Shown: piece after piece, positions 42,524 to 51,928 of the stretch | Layout of the letters: each line of letters begins with the position of its first letter | Position numbering within the stretch: position 1 is the stretch's first letter | NCBI GenBank assembly: GCA_964360255.1 | Contig: CAYHVK010000007.1 | Span: 62,001-126,000, forward strand | From: CAYHVK01 sp964360255 | Lineage (GTDB): Bacteria > Bdellovibrionota > Bdellovibrionia > Bdellovibrionales > UBA1609 | Direction of reading: 5' to 3' | DNA: 64,000 bases | Program-made: the position numbers and the translations under genes | The notes under the pieces: model-generated | Told to the model about the DNA's origin: nothing | The model's input: the letters and a program-made list of their open reading frames with translations, nothing else | The model's database searches: none

Positions 42524-45232
42524 TTAATCCAGCTGTTTTTGACGTTCTTTCACCTTAGCTTTATCAGCTGCCCGAACAGCCACGCAGCGACCTAGCTCAT
42601 CATTGGCCTCAAGCCATGAACGGCGCACAAGCGGAGTCAGATTCGCCGAAGCTTTTAAGTTCGATTGGCTCTCTTTTAAAAGACCTTTCGAGCAAATCGT
42701 TTGCGGAAACATTCTCTCAAAATAGATCTCAATCAAATTATCATTTTCGCTGTCGGCCCAGTTCACAGCTTTTACAGCTTGAAAGAATGGCTTCACATAG
42801 GGTTCAGATAATTCCACTTTGTCTGGGTGATTAAACTTACCACTCGCGGCACGTAAGTTTGAGTATGGAACTTCTTTCCACTTCTCAAGATTCGTCCAAA
42901 ACTCTTTTTTTGCTTCAGCTGTCGGTAAACTCACACGTGCGGCAAATGCATTTCGCTTTCCGGTTGTGCTTGGATCAGCTTTTTCTTCAGCTGCAATAAT
43001 CGCTGGTGCTGGCCCAGCACCTGTACGAGCTAAATCGCTAATTAATTTCCAGCGGCGATCTTGATCGATGTCGACACCCTTCAAAGAGGCTTTGCCTTTT
43101 AAGAATTCCTCTATACGAGTCGCAGCGGCTTGAGAGTTCGCGATCGTGCTATAGAAATCAAAATAGATCATTCTTAAACCCCCAGTTGTCGGGGCTTCTG
43201 ATGCTTTCTGCCAAACGAGATTCTCAAGACGTGGAGCCATCTCTGTACGTTGATCACGAGTTAAGTATTGGAAGTAACTATCGCGAATTGTACTATGATT
43301 ACCAAGAACCACAGAGAGAACCGCAGGATCACTTTCTTTCTCTAATCCCGCAAGAACGATTTCGAAATAATCACTTACACGAAGCGAAGTATCACGGACC
43401 ATTTGGTTGAGCGTGCTCCAGACCATTAAGCGAGTGAGTGGTTGATCGATTCCACCACGAAGAACATCTTGCACAGCCTTTAAAGAAACCGCGTCGAGCG
43501 AAAAGAGTGCATAATCTTGGTCATCGACATTGGCATAAACAAAGTCTGGGCATGCTAAGCCTTTGGCTTCAGCTAATACCGTCGTTGCTTTTTCATAAGA
43601 AGCATCAATAGTTTTAATCTGCTCAAACTTACCGTTATTCATACGCTTGAAAAAACCAATTCGTGTTCTATGTGGCGATAAAACTTTTGAAGTGTTTGCG
43701 GTCTGTTGAATAGCAAAACGAGAAAGTTTGCTGACACCATTTTCAGATTTACAAGACCAATCCACCTTCACGCGCTGGGGACCTGCTGATTGAAGCCAAG
43801 TCTTAGTCCATCCACTAAGATCTTTTTTAGACGCTGTTGCAATCTCTCGAATAAAATCTTCGCGAAGAGTGTTTTTAAAAGCATATTTCTTAAAATAATT
43901 GCGCAGACCTTCTCTGAAACCTTCTTCACCTACGTAGAAATGAAGCTGTTTAAGTGAGGCTGCACCCTTAGCATAAGTAATGCCGTCGAAGTTACCTTTA
44001 GCTGTGCGAACATCTTGAACTTTAGTTTCAATAGGATGAGTTGTAACAAGCTGATCTTGCCAGTAGCCCCAGTTTTTCGTTGAGAAGAATTCAAACCATG
44101 TGGCCTTCACATTCAGTGCACGATCTGTTGCAATACTTGCTAAGTAACTGGCGAAGCTTTCATTGAGCCAGAGATCATTCCACCATCTCATTGTCACAAG
44201 ATCGCCGAACCACATGTGGGCCATTTCGTGAAGAATTAAATCGTCACGATCATCAAGGTCCGATTGTTTTGGTGTTCCACGATAAATGCCACGCTCGTTC
44301 AGAGTCACAGCTCCAGGATTCTCCATTCCTCCCCATGCAAATTCAGGTACAAAAACCTGGCCGTATTTAGCAAATGGATATTTATAACCAAAGTAGTCAC
44401 CAAAAAACGTAAGACCTTTTTTAGTCGAATCAAAAATGCGTTTATGATCGACGTATTTCGCTAATGACTTACGAGCGTAAAGCTCAAGTGGAATATCACC
44501 GTGCTTATCTTTCCAAAGTGTAAATTCACCAGCCCCGACAAAGAATAAGTAAGTGCTGATACGCGGAGTAGTTTTGAAGCGAGTGACCGTTAACTTATAT
44601 TCTTTGGGTGAAGATTCAGCCGCACTTGTCGACTCAATAAGATCATTACCTATAACTTTCCAATCTGCTGGGGCTGTTACTTTGAGTTTAAAACTGGCTT
44701 TTAAATCAGGCTGATCAAAGCACGGAAATAAGTAGTGAGCCTGGTAAGGTTCAAAATCAGTATATGTGTACTCAGACTTATCAGCCGGGTCAGTTACACG
44801 CTGAAAGCCATTGCCCTCTTTACTGAACTCGCCAGTATAAGCAATTTCGATACGCATATTGTCTTTGAGATATTTAACGGGAATATCAAGGCTACCGATA
44901 CGAGAAACATAGTCTTTAATTTCGGCACCATTGATTTTTATCGCTCGAATCTCTTTTACTTTTACATCTATACTCAAGGGCGCTTTCAGTTGGGCGAGCT
45001 GAGCGTTAATAACAACTTCTCCACCAAATGTTTCAGAGCCTTTTTTAAGATCTACACTTAATTCATAATCCACTTGTTTGATTTGCGCGCGACGAAAGTT
45101 AGCAAATGCTTCCGTGAGGTTATCTTCATTTTTACGTTTCACAACAGCAGGAGCCGCATAGGCCGAAGCGCCAAAAGCAACTACGAGTAATGAAGAAATA
45201 ACGATTCTTGTTAAAGAAGGAAAAGCAGACAT
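42524..45232 (-). CDS. M1 family membrane/secreted aminopeptidase
   Basis: Zinc aminopeptidase that removes N-terminal residues from peptides. A signal peptide is present (SLLVVAFGASAYAA). The exopeptidase motif GGMENPG is near residue 300, and the zinc site HEMAH (His335, Glu336, His339) with the third ligand Glu358 in LNESFAS is complete. 902 residues is the length of the PepN/ERAP group, with a C-terminal helical domain. Exported location suggests work on peptides from outside. A single gene, upstream of tRNA-Val. Confidence 0.93.
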   Translation of the reverse strand: MSAFPSLTRIVISSLLVVAFGASAYAAPAVVKRKNEDNLTEAFANFRRAQIKQVDYELSVDLKKGSETFGGEVVINAQLAQLKAPLSIDVKVKEIRAIKINGAEIKDYVSRIGSLDIPVKYLKDNMRIEIAYTGEFSKEGNGFQRVTDPADKSEYTYTDFEPYQAHYLFPCFDQPDLKASFKLKVTAPADWKVIGNDLIESTSAAESSPKEYKLTVTRFKTTPRISTYLFFVGAGEFTLWKDKHGDIPLELYARKSLAKYVDHKRIFDSTKKGLTFFGDYFGYKYPFAKYGQVFVPEFAWGGMENPGAVTLNERGIYRGTPKQSDLDDRDDLILHEMAHMWFGDLVTMRWWNDLWLNESFASYLASIATDRALNVKATWFEFFSTKNWGYWQDQLVTTHPIETKVQDVRTAKGNFDGITYAKGAASLKQLHFYVGEEGFREGLRNYFKKYAFKNTLREDFIREIATASKKDLSGWTKTWLQSAGPQRVKVDWSCKSENGVSKLSRFAIQQTANTSKVLSPHRTRIGFFKRMNNGKFEQIKTIDASYEKATTVLAEAKGLACPDFVYANVDDQDYALFSLDAVSLKAVQDVLRGGIDQPLTRLMVWSTLNQMVRDTSLRVSDYFEIVLAGLEKESDPAVLSVVLGNHSTIRDSYFQYLTRDQRTEMAPRLENLVWQKASEAPTTGGLRMIYFDFYSTIANSQAAATRIEEFLKGKASLKGVDIDQDRRWKLISDLARTGAGPAPAIIAAEEKADPSTTGKRNAFAARVSLPTAEAKKEFWTNLEKWKEVPYSNLRAASGKFNHPDKVELSEPYVKPFFQAVKAVNWADSENDNLIEIYFERMFPQTICSKGLLKESQSNLKASANLTPLVRRSWLEANDELGRCVAVRAADKAKVKERQKQLD

Positions 45233-45291
45233 AGATCCCCCAAATTTAGATTTGAAGGATTAATTTGCTGGCTGAATATCTAGGAGTCAAT

Positions 45292-45407
45292 GCTTGTGGA
45301 GCTATACCATTTCCGAAGGAAATTGGTAGGGACTACCGGGCTCGAACCGATGACCCTCTCCTTGTAAGGGAGATGCTCTACCAACTGAGCTAAGTCCCTC
45401 CACAAGC
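45292..45407. repeat. 10-bp inverted repeat enclosing the tRNA gene
   Basis: GCTTGTGGAG at 45292-45301 and CTCCACAAGC at 45398-45407 are exact inverses, lying just outside the tRNA (the second arm covers its first two bases). In the precursor RNA they could pair to form a stem enclosing the tRNA. Confidence 0.45.
45324..45399 (-). tRNA. tRNA-Val (anticodon UAC)
   Basis: On the minus strand the cloverleaf is complete: acceptor arm AGGGACT/AGTCCCT, D stem GCTC/GAGC, anticodon stem TCTCC/GGAGA with loop CTTACAA (anticodon TAC), a T arm ATCGG-TTCGAGC-CCGGT and encoded ACCA 3' end. 76 bases. The gene follows the 45464-45982 gene and precedes the M1 peptidase gene on the same strand. No other tRNA is seen in the window. 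Confidence 0.97.
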
Positions 45408-45431
45408 TGTCATTCTACTAGTTTTGTAGAA

Positions 45432-45453
45432 GGCGCCCAAATTAATGGGCACC
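45432..45453 (-). terminator. Possible terminator downstream of the 45464-45982 gene
   Basis: Read on the minus strand, GGTGCCC-ATTAATTT-GGGCGCC with one mismatch forms a 7-bp stem, followed by TTCT. It separates the protein gene from the tRNA. Confidence 0.4.
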
Positions 45454-45463
45454 CCTCATATTG

Positions 45464-45982
45464 TCAACGAGACAACGTATAATTTGATGTTTCCATGCAC
45501 TTTTTGCCACGAAGTGGACAGAAAGTTACGGCCATAACCTGGCGATTGCTGCAAACATTTGATTTGAGTGCTGAATATGAACGCACGAGAAGTTTATAAC
45601 GCTCGCCAGACTTCGAATCGCTCATGACTGCTTTAGTAATTCTGTTCGTTGTATCCACATAGCCTGTACCACGAGCGAGCAATACGCCGCCTCCGCTGTA
45701 ATGATCTACAAATAAGAGTTTACCGCCCGCTCCTACATCTTCTTCAGCTGTGAATACAAGCTTATCGCCTGTGTTTGGACCCGCTTTTGCGCCCACAACT
45801 TTCCAGTTACCTTCGATATCATCCCATGGGAATGGACATTCTTTACCCCAAGTAAATGGCCATGGCGCCCCGTCGCCGCCCTCTTTATAGCGTTCGCTAC
45901 TAGCGAATACCGTGCCGGCAAACATTCCCAACAATGCCACCAACAAGAACTTTCGAGCCATAAGGCTCAATACTGTTTTCAT
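45464..45982 (-). CDS. Secreted protein of unknown function
   Basis: The signal peptide spans about 27 residues (LLVALLGMFAGTVFA), leaving about 145 residues with six cysteines, two of which lie close to the N terminus and C terminus, so disulphides are likely. No family is recognised; a beta-rich lipocalin-like pattern (GNWKVVGAKAG...LVRSYSAL) is possible. It starts 12 bases after the TPR/winged-helix regulator gene, so that regulator may control or accompany it. Confidence 0.6.
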   Translation of the reverse strand: MKTVLSLMARKFLLVALLGMFAGTVFASSERYKEGGDGAPWPFTWGKECPFPWDDIEGNWKVVGAKAGPNTGDKLVFTAEEDVGAGGKLLFVDHYSGGGVLLARGTGYVDTTNRITKAVMSDSKSGERYKLLVRSYSALKSNVCSNRQVMAVTFCPLRGKKCMETSNYTLSR

Positions 45983-45994
45983 AAATCTTCCCCT

Positions 45995-47194
45995 CTATTT
46001 CTGAATTAGTACTTTTATGTTTTTATTTAAAAAATATCCATTTTTAGCCCTAAAGATGTATTTAGGACGGCCAAAATCAGGCTCGATCATTTTACGTAAA
46101 CGTTTAATCGTGACGTAAAGCTTGTTGTCGTGAACGCGTGGGTCGTAAGACTGGCGCCAGATTTTCTCAACAATAACTTCTTTGCTATAAACTTCGCCCG
46201 GCTCACGCATAAAAAGACGCATAAGATCTAAGAGAATAAATTGATTACCGAAATCAATAACTCCTTTAGAGCGCTCTTTTACAGACTTGCTAGTTGCATC
46301 GAAGACGAGATCATACTCTTCAGCTTGGTTAGCACCCAACTTCTCAAGCTGGTGATCAATTTTCTTAAGCAAGAACTTCACATTCTCTGGATCAGCCGAT
46401 TTTTTTGCGAGTAGCCCGTACATACGGGCCATATCTATGCTGCCCATGTCGTAGTAGGTGTTGCTGAAAGATAAAAGTAGGTTGAGGTGAAGGTAGAGAT
46501 TTTTATGTTCTCTTAACTCTTCATAACACTTCCAGAAAATATCAAGAGCCTGCTCGTGTTTGCCCATACGGCGCAAAATATGACCGTTGAGCATCTGGCT
46601 GGTAATTTTCAGTTCTGGGAGCGGCATAACCTGAAAGAAGACCTGAAGATTGTAGATCTCTTTTAAAGCGTCCTCGAATCGACCAAGGTAGTAATAAACA
46701 AGGGCTATACCGTTTACGGCATAGCAAATGCTTTCTTTCTCGTCGTGAGCCAGAGCCTGAGCTAGGGACTTCTCTAAATACTCAAGGGCGACCTTCTGTT
46801 GGCCCTTATAGGCGGCGCAGAGGCCGAGCGTATAGTAAGTTCGAGCATCTAGTTTTACTTTTTCTTTTAAAACGAGAGTTTGAAGTTTCTCTTTGCAGTC
46901 ATCAATACCTGTCTCGCTCTCCATTTCTGCATAAATTCTAAGCAGACGGTTCACGACAGTTAAATACTGTGGGTAGTTTTTTTGTTCATAATAGATCTCT
47001 TCAGCTCTGCGATAATAACTTTCAGCACGTTTAAAATCACAACGCTCGTAATGAAGCCGCCCGATCTCTACTAGGGAGTCTTCTCCATATGCAGACAGGT
47101 TTTCGAGCTTAGTTTCAATACGTTCATCTGTTTGAGAATGAATAAGAGCTGTGTGCTGAGTTTCAACATGAAATGGTTCAACAGATTTTGACAT
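45995..47194 (-). CDS. TPR protein with C-terminal winged-helix (OmpR-type) DNA-binding domain
   Basis: A regulator of 399 residues. The N-terminal two thirds is a series of helical repeats of the TPR type (YYTLGLCAAYKGQQKVALEY, YAVNGIALVYYYLGRFEDAL). The last 100 residues (VIDFGNQFILLDLMRLFMREPGE, YSKEVIVEKIWRQSYDPRVHDNKLYVTIKRLRKMI) form a winged helix like OmpR/PhoB output domains, with the recognition helix near VHDNKLYVTIKRLR. No receiver domain or phosphorylated Asp is present, so a peptide or protein ligand bound by the TPR part may control it. This order (TPR first, winged helix last) is the reverse of SARP proteins. A strong hairpin lies in the leader. Confidence 0.8.
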   Translation of the reverse strand: MSKSVEPFHVETQHTALIHSQTDERIETKLENLSAYGEDSLVEIGRLHYERCDFKRAESYYRRAEEIYYEQKNYPQYLTVVNRLLRIYAEMESETGIDDCKEKLQTLVLKEKVKLDARTYYTLGLCAAYKGQQKVALEYLEKSLAQALAHDEKESICYAVNGIALVYYYLGRFEDALKEIYNLQVFFQVMPLPELKITSQMLNGHILRRMGKHEQALDIFWKCYEELREHKNLYLHLNLLLSFSNTYYDMGSIDMARMYGLLAKKSADPENVKFLLKKIDHQLEKLGANQAEEYDLVFDATSKSVKERSKGVIDFGNQFILLDLMRLFMREPGEVYSKEVIVEKIWRQSYDPRVHDNKLYVTIKRLRKMIEPDFGRPKYIFRAKNGYFLNKNIKVLIQK

Positions 47195-47204
47195 TTAAAA
47201 TTTT

Positions 47205-47243
47205 CCCCGTGGACAGCTTTCTTACAAAAGCTGTCATACGGGG
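47205..47243 (-). promoter_or_regulatory. Stable hairpin in the leader of the TPR/winged-helix gene
   Basis: CCCCGT...ACGGGG and GACAGCTTT...AAAGCTGTC (arms 47205-47220 and 47227-47243, loop of 6, one small internal mismatch) make a 15-bp stem. It ends 10 bases before the ATG at 47194 and lies in the space between lon and the regulator gene. Without a T tract, it is not a usual terminator; a translation-control element or an operator palindrome fits better. Confidence 0.5.
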
Positions 47244-47271
47244 GTCAAACAAAAATATAATTATTTAACAA

Positions 47272-49743
47272 TTAATGCTGAAGGGAGTGGCCCGCATACT
47301 GAGCGCGAATACCTGATGATTTTTCGGCACGAGCTTTGAATAGCTCTTTTGCGTGCTTAATTTCTAAGGCATTTACGAGCACTTGGTCCACGTGATCGAC
47401 TAGGATCACTTTAATGTCTTTTAAAACAGTTTTAGGAATGTCTTTAAGATCTTTTTCACATTCCTTTGGAATGATCACAGTCTTAATTCCACCTCTATGA
47501 GCCGCTAAAATTTTCTCGCGAAGACCGCCGATTGCAAGAACGCGACCACGTAATGTGACTTCGCCTGTCATTGCAACTGTCTTCTTGACAGGAATCTTTG
47601 TCATTGAAGACACGATACTTGTCGTGATCGCAATACCTGCAGATGGACCATCTTTCGGGATGGCACCCTCTGGTACGTGAATGTGCACATCATGATTCTG
47701 GAACCATTCTTTATCGTAACCAAAGAGTGGGCCCCGTGAGCGAACATAACTCATCGCTGCTGCACATGATTCTTTCATTACATCACCGAGCTGACCAGTG
47801 ATCGTGAATTTACCACGGCCTGGTACAACTGAAGTTTCAACAACAAGCAGATCTCCGCCCACTTCTGTCCAAGCTAAACCGTTTGTTAAGCCGATCTCGC
47901 TCTGAGTTTCAATTTTGCCAAAGCGATATTTATCTGGGCCTAGAAGTTCAGATACTTTTTTCTGAGTGACAATAACAGCTTCAGACTTCTTAGGCGTTTT
48001 TGCCTTCACAGTCTTCGCTCCTGTTTTCTTATCGCTTTTCAAATCTGCTTTCATACGGTTGGTGACTATTTCTTTAGCGAGTTTACGGCACACATTCGCG
48101 ATTTGGCGCTCAAGATTACGAACTCCAGCTTCACGTGTATACGAACGGATAATTTCGTAAACAGCTGCCGGCTGGAATGTAATCTTGAAATCTTTCAAAC
48201 CGTGCATCGCAAGTTGCTTCGGGATGAGATATTTGTTGGCGATATTGAATTTTTCTTCTTCGATATAGCTATCAAGCTGAATGATTTCCATACGATCAAG
48301 TAACGGACGCGGAATTGGGTGAAGCGAGTTCGCCGTCGTCACAAACATGATTTGTGAAAGGTCGTAATCCACCTCGAGATAGTGATCGTTGAATGTCGCA
48401 TTCTGTTCTGGATCTAAAACCTCAAGAAGGGCTGCCGATGGGTCGCCCCTGAAATCATTGCTCATTTTGTCAATCTCATCGAGAAGAACAAGCGGGTTCC
48501 CGTGTTCAGACTTGCGTAGCGCCTGAATGATTTTGCCCGGCATTGCGCCGACATATGTTTTTCTGTGACCACGAATCTCAGCTTCATCACGCACGCCACC
48601 TAAAGAGATACGAGCGAATGGACGGTTGAGTGATTTCGCGATTGAACGAGCGAGTGATGTTTTACCAACACCCGGAGGGCCCACTAAACACAAGATCGGG
48701 CCACGAAGTTTATCGTTCAGGGCCTGAACCGCCAAGTGTTCAAGAATACGATCTTTCACCTTCTCTAATCCCCAATGATCATCATCGAGGATGGCTTGAG
48801 CTTCATTGAGGTCATGTTTTTCTTTCGTGTAGTTGTACCATGGAAGATCAAGCATCCAATCGATGTAGTTACGAACTACAGCGGCTTCCGCTGACATTGG
48901 TGACATCATCTTAAGCTTCTTAATTTCTTTTTTGACTTTCTTCTTCGCATCTTCTGACATGCGTTTTTCTTCTAAGCGATCAGAGAGCTCTTCAAGCTCA
49001 GCGGCGTAGTCGTCTTTTTCACCCAATTCTTTTTGGATGGCCTGCATCTGCTCGTTCAAATAGTACTCTTTTTGTGAACGCTCCATCTGCTTCTTCACGC
49101 GGCCGCGAATTTTCTTTTCAACTTCAAGAATTTCAATCTCGCCGGTCATAAGGTTCAGAAGTTCTTCAAGGCGTTTACCTGGATCTGGAACTTCAAGGAT
49201 ACGCTGCTTATCTTCAAGCTTAAGGTTGAGTTGAGCGACGATAATATCGCCAAGCTCCCCGATATCTTCGATTGTCGATACACGCATGAGGATTTCAGGT
49301 GGAATACGCTTATTGAGTTTCACATAAGTTTCGAAAGTCGACTTCACTGAGCGAACAAGTGCACGCGCTTCAGTTACGTTTTCGATTGTCTCTGGCATTT
49401 CTTCTGCCTCAACAACGAAGTGACCCTCTGTTTGTACGAAATTTTTAATGCGAACACGCTTCTTGCCTTCAACGAGAACTTTTACAGTTCCATCGGGTAA
49501 ACGCAGAAGTTGAATGATCGTACCAAGAGTACCGATCTTATAAATTTCTTCTGGTTGTGGAGCATTGGCCTTCGGATCACGTTGAGCGGCCAGAACAATG
49601 TCTGTCTGCTTTGTCATGGCCTCTTCGAGAGCGTTGATGCTTTTTTCACGACCTACAAACAGCGGCATCATCATATGTGGAAATATGATGAGATCGCGTA
49701 GTGGTAGTAGCGGAAGTTTGATGTCTTTTTTGTTGTCGCTCAT
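47272..49743 (-). CDS. lon: ATP-dependent protease Lon
   Basis: Homo-oligomeric quality-control protease. N-terminal substrate domain (LPLLPLRDLIIFPHMMMPL), the AAA+ domain with Walker A GPPGVGKT, and the protease domain with Ser701 in KDGPSAG and Lys744, spaced 43 residues apart as in E. coli. 823 residues. A 20-residue low-complexity insert rich in Lys (KKTGAKTVKAKTPKK) sits before the protease domain. GGGGG precedes the ATG. It is separated by 88 bases from clpX; the gene order clpP, clpX, lon is typical. Confidence 0.97.
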   Translation of the reverse strand: MSDNKKDIKLPLLPLRDLIIFPHMMMPLFVGREKSINALEEAMTKQTDIVLAAQRDPKANAPQPEEIYKIGTLGTIIQLLRLPDGTVKVLVEGKKRVRIKNFVQTEGHFVVEAEEMPETIENVTEARALVRSVKSTFETYVKLNKRIPPEILMRVSTIEDIGELGDIIVAQLNLKLEDKQRILEVPDPGKRLEELLNLMTGEIEILEVEKKIRGRVKKQMERSQKEYYLNEQMQAIQKELGEKDDYAAELEELSDRLEEKRMSEDAKKKVKKEIKKLKMMSPMSAEAAVVRNYIDWMLDLPWYNYTKEKHDLNEAQAILDDDHWGLEKVKDRILEHLAVQALNDKLRGPILCLVGPPGVGKTSLARSIAKSLNRPFARISLGGVRDEAEIRGHRKTYVGAMPGKIIQALRKSEHGNPLVLLDEIDKMSNDFRGDPSAALLEVLDPEQNATFNDHYLEVDYDLSQIMFVTTANSLHPIPRPLLDRMEIIQLDSYIEEEKFNIANKYLIPKQLAMHGLKDFKITFQPAAVYEIIRSYTREAGVRNLERQIANVCRKLAKEIVTNRMKADLKSDKKTGAKTVKAKTPKKSEAVIVTQKKVSELLGPDKYRFGKIETQSEIGLTNGLAWTEVGGDLLVVETSVVPGRGKFTITGQLGDVMKESCAAAMSYVRSRGPLFGYDKEWFQNHDVHIHVPEGAIPKDGPSAGIAITTSIVSSMTKIPVKKTVAMTGEVTLRGRVLAIGGLREKILAAHRGGIKTVIIPKECEKDLKDIPKTVLKDIKVILVDHVDQVLVNALEIKHAKELFKARAEKSSGIRAQYAGHSLQH

Positions 49744-49831
49744 TAGGCCCCCTTCGGTCTAAATTGCTGGACGTGATCCTCTCATCATCTGACAATTCGG
49801 AAGGGGTATTTGGCTAATGAATTCGTGCTAT

Positions 49832-51151
49832 TTATGCACTTTCTGCTGAATCATCTGAGTTCCCAGATGAACTGCCTTCATCGGCTTTATCTCGCTCCGT
49901 CTTATAGACGACCTGAGGCTTCTCACCGCGTGTGATAGTCCCTTCATCTATAATACATTCCTTAACATTCGCTTTGGAAGGAATTTCATACATAATCTCG
50001 AGCATTGCGTTTTCTATTACGCTGCGCAATCCGCGAGCACCAGTATTTCGCTTGATCGCTTCTTTTGCGATTGACTGCAAAGCCGCGTCCGTAAAGGTTA
50101 AGCTTACATTTTCATAATCGAACAAGCGCTGATATTGCTTAGTTAAAGCATTTTTCGGCTTACTCAAGATATCGATGAGTGTCGCTTCATTGAGTGGATC
50201 AAGTACGGCAACTACTGGTAGACGACCAATAAATTCTGGAATTAAACCGAATTTAGCTAAATCATCTGGCTCTAATTTTTTTAATAGGTTTTCTTCGGCA
50301 GTGACGCGCTCGCCTTTAGTCTTGATATCAGCATTGATACCCAAAGAACGGCTCGTCATACGGCCTTCAATGATTTTATCTAAGCCCACAAATGCCCCAC
50401 CGCAAATGAACAAGATATTGCTTGTGTCGATTTGGATGAATTCTTGTTGTGGATGCTTACGACCACCTTTTGGCGGAAGATTCGCAACTGTACCTTCTAA
50501 GATTTTAAGTAAAGCTTGCTGAACACCTTCACCGCTCACATCACGCGTGATTGATGGGTTCTCGCTCTTACGTGCAATTTTATCTATCTCATCGATGTAA
50601 ATAACGCCACGTTGTGCACGCTCCACATCATAGTCAGCTGATTGCAAGAGATTGAGAACAACGTTCTCCACATCTTCACCCACATAACCCGCTTCAGTTA
50701 ATGCAGTTGCATCAGCTGTTGCGAATGGAACGTTGAGCATGCGCGCGATTGTTTGTGCGAGCAAAGTCTTACCAGTACCTGTAGGGCCAATAAGCAGAAT
50801 GTTCGATTTAGAAATTTCGATGTCGTCTTTTTTCTTATTCTTATTCGAGTTAATACGCTTGTAATGGTTATGAACTGCAACTGCGAGTGAACGCTTAGCT
50901 GGCTCTTGACCAATAACGTAGTCATCTAAATGAGCTTTGATGTCCACTGGCTTTGGAACTTTGAGTACTGTTTTACTTGTATTGTCCTCACGCTCTTTTT
51001 CTTCAGAGATGATGTCATTACAAAGATCAATACATTCATCACAAATATACACACCAGGACCAGCGATTAACTTCTTCACTTCCTTCTGGCTTTTGCCACA
51101 GAAGCTACATGAGAGTGAACCATTTGCTGTTTTTTCTCGACTCATTGACAT
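49832..51151 (-). CDS. clpX: ATP-dependent Clp protease ATPase subunit ClpX
   Basis: Unfoldase that feeds ClpP. N-terminal zinc-binding domain with Cys15, Cys18, Cys37 and Cys40; Walker A GPTGTGKT; GYVGEDVENV pore loop; the arginine-rich LIPEFIGRLPVVA motif and sensor 2. The C terminus (NSDDSAESA) is acidic. 439 residues is normal. ATG 51151 is preceded by AAGGAA. It is located 15 bases from clpP, so they are expressed together. Confidence 0.97.
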   Translation of the reverse strand: MSMSREKTANGSLSCSFCGKSQKEVKKLIAGPGVYICDECIDLCNDIISEEKEREDNTSKTVLKVPKPVDIKAHLDDYVIGQEPAKRSLAVAVHNHYKRINSNKNKKKDDIEISKSNILLIGPTGTGKTLLAQTIARMLNVPFATADATALTEAGYVGEDVENVVLNLLQSADYDVERAQRGVIYIDEIDKIARKSENPSITRDVSGEGVQQALLKILEGTVANLPPKGGRKHPQQEFIQIDTSNILFICGGAFVGLDKIIEGRMTSRSLGINADIKTKGERVTAEENLLKKLEPDDLAKFGLIPEFIGRLPVVAVLDPLNEATLIDILSKPKNALTKQYQRLFDYENVSLTFTDAALQSIAKEAIKRNTGARGLRSVIENAMLEIMYEIPSKANVKECIIDEGTITRGEKPQVVYKTERDKADEGSSSGNSDDSAESA

Positions 51152-51166
51152 ATTTCCTTACTTTTC

Positions 51167-51775
51167 TTAGTTCGTCTTAAGTAACTTGCGACTTACAACC
51201 ACTTCATCAACTAAACCAAATTTTTTCGCATCTTCTGCTGTTAAATAATTATCACGATCTGTTGCACGTTCTAACACTTCAGTACTTTGACCCGTGTGTT
51301 TTGCTAAAATTTCATTCATTTTTGCTTTTGTGCGTATAAGTTCTTTAGCGTGAATTTCGATATCACTCACCTGACCTTGAATGCCGCCACCCATGATCAG
51401 AGGTTGGTGAATCATGATGCGCGCATTCGGAAGCGTGTAGCGCTTTCCTTTTGCACCGGCCGCAAGAAGAAATGCTCCCATGCTTGCTGCCATACCTAGA
51501 CATACTGTGCTTACATCACATTTAACAAATTGCATGATGTCATAAATAGCGAGACCAGAACTAACGCTGCCACCCGGAGAATTAATGTAAATAGAAATAT
51601 CCTTTTCAGGGTTTTCCATTTCCAAGAAAAGCATTTGTGCAATGATGCTGTTCGCCACATTGTCGTCGATGGCAGACCCCAGCAAAATAATGCGGTCCTT
51701 CAAGAGACGTGAGTAGATATCATAGCTGCGTTCGCCACGAGATGTTTGTTCAATGACAACAGGGATTAATGCCAA
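51167..51775 (-). CDS. clpP: ATP-dependent Clp protease proteolytic subunit ClpP, TTG start
   Basis: Serine protease forming two seven-membered rings. Catalytic Ser98 in GMAASMGAF, His123 in MIHQPL and Asp in ATDRDN near 173 are present. The initiator is TTG (CAA at 51773-51775 on the given strand), preceded by AAGGAG at 6 bases; there is no ATG in the usual position. 202 residues. First gene of the clpP-clpX unit, upstream of lon. Divergent from pepA. Confidence 0.96.
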   Translation of the reverse strand: MALIPVVIEQTSRGERSYDIYSRLLKDRIILLGSAIDDNVANSIIAQMLFLEMENPEKDISIYINSPGGSVSSGLAIYDIMQFVKCDVSTVCLGMAASMGAFLLAAGAKGKRYTLPNARIMIHQPLIMGGGIQGQVSDIEIHAKELIRTKAKMNEILAKHTGQSTEVLERATDRDNYLTAEDAKKFGLVDEVVVSRKLLKTN

Positions 51776-51813
51776 TTTGGACTCCTTGAGTTTAGTTTAC
51801 AATCGGACACACT

Positions 51814-51843
51814 TGAATATGAGTCCAGATTGGAAACTGACAA
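51814..51843 (-). promoter_or_regulatory. Possible promoter of clpP
   Basis: On the minus strand TTGTCA (51838-51843), 18 bases, then TATTCA (51814-51819) give a fair sigma-70-type promoter about 40 bases upstream of the clpP start. Weak; a heat-shock element was not found. Confidence 0.35.
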
Positions 51844-51928
51844 GACTCTTTTCGGGTTGAAACACAAAAGGCTTTATTACTTCGACCCCATGTGCTAAAA
51901 AAATTTTCTACTTATACCGGGGTGTTAC

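Noticed and set aside
51854..51895. Heat-shock-type promoter (GTTGAAA ... CCCCATGT) upstream of pepA
   Set aside because: Spacing is about 23 bases, too long for the sigma-32 type, and it would point to pepA rather than clpP.
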